Shown piece by piece: positions 55,750 through 64,000 of a DNA stretch of 64,000 bases. Location: positions 1,426,001 through 1,490,000 of the forward strand of contig CM037472.1 of NCBI GenBank assembly GCA_021014325.1, given 5' to 3'. This DNA is from Plazaster borealis (taxonomy: Eukaryota; Echinodermata; Asteroidea; Forcipulatida; Labidiasteridae). A model generated the notes under the pieces. It did not search any database and was not told the DNA's origin. It saw only the letters and a program-made list of their open reading frames with translations. Position 1 is the first letter of the stretch. The number at the start of each line of letters is the position of its first letter. Position numbers and translations under genes: made by a program.

Positions 55750-56460
55750 AACCAGCTGATGAGAAGTCTGATTTTTGCTTTTGAAAAAGAGAAAGTTTTT
55801 GAACAATTACTATTCCTAAAGAAACACTCCCAAAAAGTAAAAGCAGCGAAAAAGAAAAAAGAAAAGAAAATTGAAACAAGCTTATCATTGTTAACAGTTG
55901 ACATTTTGGCAATAGTCTCGAACCAGACCCATAACGAGGTGGGCAGGGGGCGGACGCCCCACCCCCAACTAAAAAAGTCCCCCAAAATAAAAAAGAAGAA
56001 GAAAAAGTCTATACAAAAAAAAAATTGTGCGCACAAAAAAATAAGCGCAAAAATTGACCACCTTCCCCGTGTCGCTGCGCGACATTTTCTTTCATATTTT
56101 GCCCCCCCCACACCAAAAACGGAACTAATTGTGTCTCTGTTCACACCCTATTATGACGATCATAAGGATTTTATTCTACGAAATATCAACTGAAAAAATT
56201 GCTCAATTGCGTAATATCACATCCCATGCTCAATGTTTTATTGACCCTTTTCGAAATCAGGGCTTTAGCTGCTTTTAGGCTCAGTAAGAAATTTTGAAAA
56301 CGTACACATTCGGTACGGGACTTTGTTGCCAATACGCCGGAGCCGAAGCGTTAACCCGTGATTTCGAAAACGGCCACATTTAAAGTCCTCTCAGAGCCGT
56401 ATATACGGCTCTGAGTCCTCTGGGCGAACAGCGCCCTCGATGTCTTGTGAACGACCATGA
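55750..56460. other. No supported gene; GC-rich step near 56300-56450
   Basis: A/T-rich then GC-richer DNA. Overlapping ORFs on both strands (55692-56193) are low-complexity (Lys-rich plus, Phe-rich minus) and show no family features. The segment 56330-56470, with CGCCGG and CCGTATATACGG (a perfect palindrome), may be a promoter for the candidate exon at 56476. Confidence 0.4.
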
Positions 56461-56475
56461 GGCCTTTCCGGCAGC

Positions 56476-56581
56476 ATGGTGTACTTGCTTGAAGAAGAAA
56501 GTGACAAGGTCTCTCAGAAAAAAGTTCTTATTCTAACTGAATATGAACCCAATTTGTTGCGACAAGTACATATTTTAAAAG
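56476..56581 (+). CDS. Candidate first coding exon of an unknown gene
   Basis: ATG after a GC-richer region opens MVYLLEEESDKVSQKKVLIL, TEYEPNLLRQVHILK, and meets a strong donor (AAAAG|GTACGT) in phase 1. The mixed, non-repetitive composition looks coding. Without splicing the frame stops 18 codons later. I do not recognise the protein and found no convincing next exon. Confidence 0.35.
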
Positions 56582-56639
56582 GTACGTACTCTTACATTTT
56601 GTCTGTAGGTGAAATTCTGACATATCAGCTTTAAGTTTT

Positions 56640-58170
56640 AATAAAATAGTAAAATAAATCGGTCAGTTGAATCATGGAGTGCTCAAGCCCGAGTGACAAA
56701 AGATGGCGTGCTTTAAAATCCTTGGCGAGCTTTTGAGTTTTGTAACCGGCAGTTACAAAAGTGGGTTGTCCACTGCATGGAACTGTTTAGCGCGTGTTTA
56801 TGTCGCAGTTATGTCACGCCATTATTTTAGTTTTCAAAAGTTCTGTTTTTTTGTGAAATTAAATCTAAAAAGAGAATTTTGTGTTCATCACAACAAAGGA
56901 CTCCAAGAAAATAGTGGATATCTGTTAATTGCCAGTAGGCCTACCACCAGTTAAGTTTTACTAGCTAGTAAATGCTATTTCCCTTCAAATGTAATTACAG
57001 CGCCCTCTTTTATTTTGTATGGGTACTCGAGTAGCCAAATTATAATGATTAAATGTTAGTTTTATTTATATATTTTTTCAACCATTGTTGCGTTGATCAG
57101 TGGAAAGTCTCTTGCTTCTCAAATCCCCGCTATCGCTGCTTTTTTGTTTTAATTCCCCCCCATAACAAAATTGTTCTTTGTTTTATTACTATTTTTTAAG
57201 GTTTAGTCCTACACTTAAATGGATATTATAATCTTTTCTTTTTCTGATTTGTGGCTCCCAAGGATTTTGTTCAAGGGAAATAAAGTCAGAAATTTGTATT
57301 GGTCTAAGCCCCAAACCAAAAACAGTCACTGGGCATGTTCAGTTTGGCATACTGCCTATTCTGTAATGGATTTAATGTGCTCAAAATGTGTATTAACTGT
57401 TCATCTTTAGAAGTGTCTATTTTTCTTGTTTACTTTTCTAAATAAACAAAAAAAGGTTTCTGATGATCTTTGTGCTGAAATTTGAATAAATGTTGTAAAT
57501 AGTCTGTAAGCTGTTTGACAGGAATGTCTGTTTTTATAGGACGCCCCAATAAACCTCTTATTTCCCCCTGGTAAAAAATCAAATAAAGGCTACAATTTCA
57601 TATCTGGCTGCCACTTTATCTCCCTTAATGTAGGTCAAATGAAAGGAAAAATTTCTGTATCATGCCACCAATTTCTAAGGGATTTAATTGATTTTGTAAT
57701 GGATGTTGGACTTCCTTTTCTCTTTTTGTAATTATTCCTCGTGAGGAATTGGTAGCTAAAACCAAATATTTGGACCTTTAAAAATGAAAATTCAAGCACA
57801 CGTTTCATCTCGCGCACAATACTCGTGCCCAAAGTGACTAAAACGGAGTGTAAGCAAGCAGCGTTGTGAAGACCGCCGTAGACTCGAAATGTACAACAAA
57901 GTAAAAAGTGTACAAATTTTGAAAATTCGCTAAACAAACTGATTGTCACAGATTGTCTTTTTAGGCCTACTTGTAATTATTTTGCATTTTAACAAAAGGG
58001 CATTCATGAATGGGAATAAAAGAGTAGGGACTCATTCTTTAACGACCGTTTAAAACCTTGCAGGGTCGTGGCCATGCGATAAAGGCACTCGCCTTCGGCT
58101 CGGGCCTTTATCGCACGGCTACGACCCTGCCAGTTTAAACGGCCATTTAAGAACTCGTCGCCACTCTTTT
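56640..58170. other. No supported gene
   Basis: AT-rich. ORFs 56703-56954 and 57219-57410 (plus) and 57635-57949 (minus) lack motifs I can name. Near 58050-58150 GGCCATGCGATAAAGG is partly inverted as CCTTTATCGCACGGC, a small palindrome. Confidence 0.45.
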
Positions 58171-58175
58171 ATTCC

Positions 58176-58545
58176 CTAAAAGGCACTGAACACGTTTGGA
58201 AATTGTCAAAGAACAATGTTCTCACTTGGTGTATCCCAACATATGCATAAAATAACAAGCCTGTGAAAATTTGGGCTCAGTTGGTCATCGAAGTTGCAAG
58301 AAAATGATGAAACAAAAAACACCCTTGTTGTACAAATTTCAGATAGGAATACAAACTTCTTGCAAGAAGTTTTTATTATTTTAGTGAGAAATTACCTCTT
58401 TCTCAAAAACTACGTTACTTCATTGGGAGTCGTTTCCTACAATGTTTTATTCTATCAACAGCTCTCCGTTGCTTGTTACCAAGTAAGTTTTTATGCTTAT
58501 ATTTGTTTTGAGTCATTACCAAACGTGTACGATACCTTTAATGAT
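58176..58545 (+). mobile_element. MITE family A copy
   Basis: Starts AAAGGCACTGAACACGTTTG and ends AAACGTGTACGATACCTTTA. Interior as in 34615-34994. Confidence 0.85.
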
Positions 58546-58624
58546 GCCAAAATGAAACATAGGGCCTATCAAGAACATTGTAGTTTAGTTTAACCCCCAT
58601 TAGTGGCAGAGTTTTTTTGACAAT

Positions 58625-59219
58625 CTGGTTCACCTTTAGCCACACTACTGGCTCAACCTTAGCCACACTACTGGCTCAACCTTAGCCACACTACTGGCTC
58701 AACCTTAGCCACACTACTGGCTCAACCTTAGCCACATTACTGGCTCAACCTTAGCCACACTACTGGCTCAACCTTAGCCACACTACTGGCTCAACCTTAG
58801 CCACGTTACTGGCTCAACCTTAGCCACACTACTGGCTCAACCTTAGCCACACTACTGGCTCAACCTTAGCCACACTACTGGCTCAACCTTAGCCACACTA
58901 CTGGCTCAACCTTAGCCACATTACTGGCTCAACCTTAGCCACACTACTGGCTCAACCTTAGCCACACTACTGGCTCAACCTTAGCCACGTTACTGGCTCA
59001 ACCTTAGCCACGTTACTGGCTCAACCTTAGCCACACTACTGGCTCAACCTTAGCCACACTACTGGCTCAACCTTAGCCACACTACTGGCTCAACCTTAGC
59101 CACATTACTGGCTCAACCTTAGCCACATTACTGGCTCAACCTTAGCCACACTACTGGCTCAACCTTAGCCACACTACTGGCTCAACCTTAGCCACACTAC
59201 TGGCTCAACCTTAGCCACA
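58625..59219 (+). repeat. 23-bp tandem satellite
   Basis: About 26 head-to-tail copies of CTTAGCCACACTACTGGCTCAAC (23 bp when read as CTTAGCCACACTACTGGCTC + AAC). The only common variants are CACATT and CACGTT. Period is constant and there are no spacers, so it is a simple satellite, not CRISPR. Confidence 0.95.
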
Positions 59220-59226
59220 CACCTAG

Positions 59227-59640
59227 TTGCCCATGTTGGTTTCTCTCGCTCAAAGTGTCAGCGACTCACTGTTGCCCTTTTCGTACCAACATTTTGTACA
59301 GAAATACGATATCCATGTGTACATGATGGTTTTTCGGGAGGCTAGTATGTTTGGTAGTTTCTTACATAGCTCCATTCTGGTGGAATTTCAAGTGAAGTTT
59401 TTTCTTCCTCACTCTCTCAACGACACTCCCACCAGAAAGTGGTCAGCCATTTTTTTATTTAAAAGTGTGACCCATAAATGAATGACATAATTGATCGGTT
59501 TTGGAAATGTTTCTCAAAAGGCTGTGCTGGCTTGTCAACAACAACAAAAATGAGCCACAGTTGGTGGGCTGAGTTTAGTTCGGCCAGTACTATAAGTTTG
59601 CAATAATTTAATGAATTTCTTTCAAATTGGATGTGGTGGT
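59227..59640. other. No supported gene
   Basis: An 84-codon ORF (59227-59481 plus) follows the satellite but has no recognisable motif or upstream signals. Confidence 0.4.
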
Positions 59641-59647
59641 TCTTAAA

Positions 59648-60035
59648 GGTGTTATACAGGATTGGTAAGGATGAAAAAATATCATTGTTTAATTTTAGTC
59701 TGGAAGCTTACTGATTATGAAGTTCATACTAGAACATTTGTTTCTTTGAAATATTTCCCCCTGAATTGAAATCATATTCTAAAAAACTGTATCTGAAAAC
59801 CTGGAAAAAAACCTTAACAGCATGATTTCGGTTGTTACAACCAAAATTAAGGACAATGTGTTAACATGCTGAAAACTGTGCATGGTTTCCACTATTTTCT
59901 CCTTACTCACACAATGGATTAAGCCCAAACTTTCACAGTATTGCTATTTCATGTATATAGTTTGTTGATCACAAAAACCATAAACACTGTCTGTAACAAT
60001 TTTGTCAGCTCTACCAATCCTGTATAAACCTTTGA
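59648..60035 (+). mobile_element. Diverged MITE with TTGGTAAG ends
   Basis: Starts TAAAGGTGTTATACAGGATT-GGTAAG and ends CTACCAATCCTGTATAAACC-TTTGA, inverted termini of the same general design as families A-C but with a different interior. Confidence 0.6.
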
Positions 60036-60139
60036 AATAAGTTTTGGTGTTATTGCACTGATCATCCTCAGCATGTGAGTTAACAAATATATCAAGTAAT
60101 ATACAAAGATATTGACAAAATAGGGAGACTGCCAACATA

Positions 60140-60215
60140 TGGCTAGATAGCTCAGTTGGTAGAGCAAGGCACGTTAATCTAGAGGTCGTAGGTTCAAGTC
60201 CCGCTCTTGTAAAAT
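60140..60215 (+). mobile_element. tRNA-like SINE head or tRNA pseudogene
   Basis: GCTAGATAGCTCAGTTGGTA-GAGC gives a good D-arm and A box, and GTAGGTTCAAGTCC a B box and T-loop. The anticodon arm and acceptor stem pair poorly. It resembles a tRNA-derived SINE head rather than a working tRNA gene. Confidence 0.55.
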
Positions 60216-60239
60216 CTTTTGGGGGTTGTGGTTTGAGGT

Positions 60240-60820
60240 CATATACAAATTTATTGTAATAGCAATTTATTGTTAGATAAACTGCAATGTGATGCTGTGA
60301 TGTGTTGTTGTTTGACGTGGATGGGTTGAGGGATTAGAGAAGTTTACCTGAACTGGCTTGATTGAAAGCAGCTTTAGGTTTGTGTCTTGTGATGCAATTA
60401 AAATGCAGGAGTTATTGAAATGAAGTATAAACCATCATGTGGTGTTATTTATTTTCAGTCTTATGGTGTTGCTTTTCTATTATTGACCACTTTTTAAAAT
60501 TGTAGCGATTGTTTGGTCTGTTTGACTTGTCTTGTTGGGTCTTGTGTTTCATTTGAATTACCTGCAAATATCCAGTGTCATCACAATTATCAGAAGACTG
60601 TTAAAACAATGGCAGAGAAGAACTCTAGCTGGAGAGCTTGCAGTTGGAGGACTGGAGGACTTTGGTGAACGACATTCTAAAACGACATTCTAAAACACTA
60701 CTGCGACTGCATTTAAAGGCAATTTTGAGAGATCCAGAGTAAATTACCAACCAAGTCATCAACTGTAACCGACCTATGACAGGATGAATCCAGGGTAGTC
60801 CTTCCCAAACCATGGTCAAG
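60240..60820. other. No supported gene
   Basis: Unique AT-rich DNA between the tRNA-like head and the minisatellite. The ORF 60625-60819 (minus) has no motif. Confidence 0.45.
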
Positions 60821-60821
60821 A

Positions 60822-63800
60822 CTCTGATGGTGGACAGTGGTGCAGTGACTGCTGATAGTAGACAGTGGTGCCGTGACTGCTGATGGTGGACAGTGGTGCC
60901 GTGACTGCTGATGGTGGACAGTGGTGCCTTGACTGCTGATGGTGGACAGTGGTGCCGTGACTGCTGATGGTGGAGGTGCTGTGACTGCTGATGGTGGACA
61001 GTGGTGCAGTGACTGCTGATAGTGGACAGTGGTGCCGTGACTGCTGATGGTGGACAGTGGTGCCATGACTACTGATGGTGTACAGTGGTGCCGTGACTGC
61101 TGATGGTGGACAGTGGTGCCGTGACTGCTGATGGTGGACAGTGGTGCCGTGACTGCTGATGGTGGACAATGGTGCCGTGACTGCTGATGGTGGAAAGTGG
61201 TGCCATGACTGCTGATGGTGGACAGTGGTGCCGTGACTGCTGATGGTGGACAGCCTAGCGGTGACTGCTGATGGTGGACAGTGGTGCCGTGACTGCTGAT
61301 GGTGGACAGTGGTGCCGTGACTGCTGATGTTGGACAGTGGTGCCGTGACTGCTGATGGTGGACAGTGGTGCCGTGACTGCTGATGGTGGACAGTGGTGCC
61401 TTGACTGCTGATGGTGGACAGTGGTGCCTTCACTGCTGATGGTGGACAGTGGTGCCGTGACTGCTGATGGTGGACAGTGGTGCCGTGACTGCTGATGGTG
61501 GACAGTGGTGCCGTGACTGCTGATGGTGGACAGTGGTGCTGTGACTGCTGATGGTGGACAGTGGTGCCTTGACTGCTGATGGTGGACAGTGGTGCCGTGA
61601 CTGCTGATGGTGGACAGTGGTGCCGTGACTGCTGATGGTGGACAGTGGTGCCATGACTGCTGATGGTGGACAGTAGTGCCTTGACTGCTGATGGTGGACC
61701 GTGGTGACGTGACTGCTGATGGTGGACAGTGGTGCCGTGACTGCTGATAGTGGACAGTGGTGCCGTGACTTCTGATGGTGGACAGTAGTGCCGTGACTGC
61801 CGATGGTTGACAGTAGTGCTGTGACTGCTGATGATGGACAGTGGTGCCGTGACTGCCGATGGTGGACAGTAGTGCCTTGACTGCTGATGGTGGACAGTGG
61901 TGCCGTGACTGCTGATGGCGGACAGTAGTGCCGTGACTGCTGATGGTGGACAGTGGTGCCGTGACTGCTGATGGTGGACAGTGGTGCCGTGACTGCTGAT
62001 GGTGGACAGTGGTGCCGTGACTGCTGATGGTGGACAGTGGTGCCTTGACTGCTGATGGTGGACAGTGGTGCCGTGACTGCTGATGGTGGAAGTGCTGTGA
62101 CTGCTGATGGTGGACAGTGGTGCAGTGACTGCTGATAGTGGACAGTGGTGCCGTGACTGCTGATGGTGGACAGTGGTGCCATGACTACTGATGGTGTACA
62201 GTGGTGCCGTGACTGCTGATGGTGGACAGTGGTGCCGTGACTGCTGATGGTGGACAATGGTGCCGTGACTGCTGATGGTGGAAAGTGGTGCCATGACTGC
62301 TGATGGTGGACAGTGGTGCTGTGACTGCTGATGGTGGACAGCCTAGCGGTGACTGCTGATGGTGGACAGTGGTGCCGTGACTGCTGATGGTGGACAGTGG
62401 TGCCGTGACTGCTGATGTTGGACAGTGGTGCCTTGACTGCTGATGGTGGACAGTGGTGCCGTGACTGCTGATGGTGGACAGTGGTGCCTTGACTGCTGAT
62501 GGTGGACAGTGGTGCCTTCACTGCTGATGGTGGACAGTGGTGCCGTGACTGCTGATGGTGGACAGTGGTGCCGTGACTGCTGATGGTGGACAGTGGTGCC
62601 GTGACTGCTGATGGTGGACAGTGGTGCTGTGACTGCTGATGGTGGACAGTGGTGCCTTGACTGCTGATGGTGGGCAGTGGTGCCGTGACTGCTGATGGTG
62701 GACAGTGGTGCCGTGACTGCTGATGGTGGACAGTGGTGCCATGACTGCTGATGGTGGACAGTAGTGCCTTGACTGCTGATGGTGGACCGTGGTGACGTGA
62801 CTGCTGATGGTGGACAGTGGTGCCGTGACTGCTGATAGTGGACAGTGGTGCCGTGACTGCTGATGGTGGACAGTAGTGCCGTGACTGCCGATGGTTGACA
62901 GTAGTGCTGTGACTGCTGATGATGGACAGTGGTGCCGTGACTGCCGATGGTGGACAGTAGTGCCGTGACTGCTGATGGTGGACAGTGGTGCCGTGACTGC
63001 TGATGGTGGACAGTGGTGCCGTGACTGCTGATGGTGGACAGTGGTGCCGTGACTGCTGATGGTGGACAGTGGTGCCGTGACTGCTGATGATGGACAGTGG
63101 TGCAGTGACTGCTGATGGTGGACAGTGGTGCCATGACTGCTGATGGTGGACAGTAGTGCCGTGACTGCTGATGGTGGACAGTGGTGCCGTGACTGCTGAT
63201 GGTGGACAGTGGTGCCGTGACTGCTGATGGTGGACAGTGGTGCCGTGACTGCTGATAGTGGACAGTGGTGCCGTGACTGCTGATGGTGGACAGTAGTGCC
63301 GTGACTGCTGATAGTGGACAGTGGTGCCGTGACTGCTGATGGTGGACAGTTGTGCCGTGACTGCTGATGGTGGACAGTGGTGCCGTGATTGCTGATGGTG
63401 GACAGTGGTGCCATGACTGCTGATGGTGGACAGTGGTGCCGTGACTGCTGATGGTGGAAAGTGGTGCCGTGACTGCTGATGGTGGACAGTGGTGCCTTGA
63501 CTGCTGATGGTGGACAGTTGTGCCGTGACTGCTGATGGTGGACAGTGGTGCCGTGATTGCTGATGGTGGACAGTGGTGCCATGACTGCTGATGGTGGACA
63601 GTGGTGCCGTGACTGCTGATGGTGGACAGTGGTGCCGTGACTGCTGATGGTGGACAGTGGTGCCGTGCCTGCTGATGGTGGACAGTGGTGCCATGACTGC
63701 TGATGGTGGACAGTAGTGCCGTGACTGCTGATAGTGGACAGTGGTGCCGTGACTGCTGATGGTGGACAGTTGTGCCGTGACTGCTGATGGTGGACAGTGG

Positions 63801-64000
63801 TGCCGTGATTGCTGATGGTGGACAGTCGTGCCATGACTGCTGATGGTGGACAGTGGTGCCGTGACTGCTGATGGTGGACAGTGGTGCCATGACTGCTGAT
63901 GGTGGACAGTAGTGCCGTGACTGCTGATGGTGGACAGTGGTGCCGTGACTGCTGATGGTGGACAGTGGTGCCATGACTGCTGATGGTGGTGCCGTGACTG
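60822..64000 (+). repeat. 28-bp minisatellite with higher-order repeats, open at window end
   Basis: About 113 copies of a 28-bp unit, GTGACTGCTGATGGTGGACA + GTGGTGCC, with scattered variants (GTAGTGCC, TTGACTG, ATAGTGG). Rare markers recur at ~1.09-1.12 kb: CAGCCTAGCGGTGAC at 61251 and 62339, and TGGA(A/G)GTGCTGTGAC at 60971 and 62087, showing duplication of large blocks. The array runs off the end of the window. Because 28 is not a multiple of three and the minus-strand unit has no stops, all three minus frames stay open over hundreds of codons. Confidence 0.95.

Noticed and set aside
55692..56193. 150- and 157-codon ORFs on opposite strands
   Set aside because: Low-complexity Lys-rich and Phe-rich sequence, overlapping on both strands, part of it within a MITE; no family features.
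58625..59219. CRISPR-like array
   Set aside because: Units are contiguous with no unique spacers, and the genome is eukaryotic; it is a satellite.
60713..63974. Long minus-strand ORFs (438-754 codons) rich in His, Ser, Pro and Gln
   Set aside because: They are products of a stop-free 28-bp tandem unit, overlap each other in different frames with the same peptide, and have no signal, domain or splice context.

Overview
The window looks like eukaryotic, intron-rich, AT-rich animal DNA full of short mobile elements. It most resembles an echinoderm, probably a sea star. Three things suggest this: a multi-exon gene that reads clearly as RPAP1, a cluster of small secreted C-type lectins, and dense MITE- and SINE-like repeats. 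The species call is inference from gene content and repeat style; nothing in the sequence proves it.

Layout. 0.4-5 kb: two minus-strand intronless C-type lectin genes, a decayed lectin fragment and copies of the lectin 3' end. 5-8.4 kb: intergenic or intronic DNA with MITEs and a possible alternative terminal exon. 8.4-21.2 kb: eleven coding exons of RPAP1 on the minus strand, about 566 residues. All join in phase with GT-AG junctions, but the C-terminal half of the protein is missing. Introns hold MITEs, SINEs, a LINE fragment and a 120-bp tandem array grown from the end of exon 10. 24.2-24.5 kb: a probable divergent promoter. 25.3-37.5 kb: a direct segmental duplication carrying orphan lectin 5' flanks, surrounding one intact plus-strand lectin, five extra 3'-end cassettes and a lectin pseudogene. 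37.5-49.4 kb: a gene-free array of 2-2.6 kb repeat modules with hairpin heads, dense ACTTCCGG/CCGGAAGT dyads, AGGTCA direct repeats and TGACGTCA palindromes. 49.5-52.8 kb: two more intact plus-strand lectins. 52.8-58.5 kb: MITEs, a SINE and a possible first exon. 58.6-59.2 kb: a 23-bp satellite. 60.8 kb to the end: a 28-bp minisatellite with higher-order structure.

How the parts relate. RPAP1 is a housekeeping RNA polymerase II assembly factor. The lectins are secreted carbohydrate-recognition proteins, likely for innate immunity or mucus, that have expanded by local duplication. Their sugar-contact tripeptide differs between paralogues (EPS, NPS, QPS) while the WND calcium motif is kept. The duplicated promoters, 3' cassettes and pseudogenes show a fast-turning-over family. 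Long ORFs in the terminal minisatellite are a by-product of a 28-bp unit without stops, not convincing genes.
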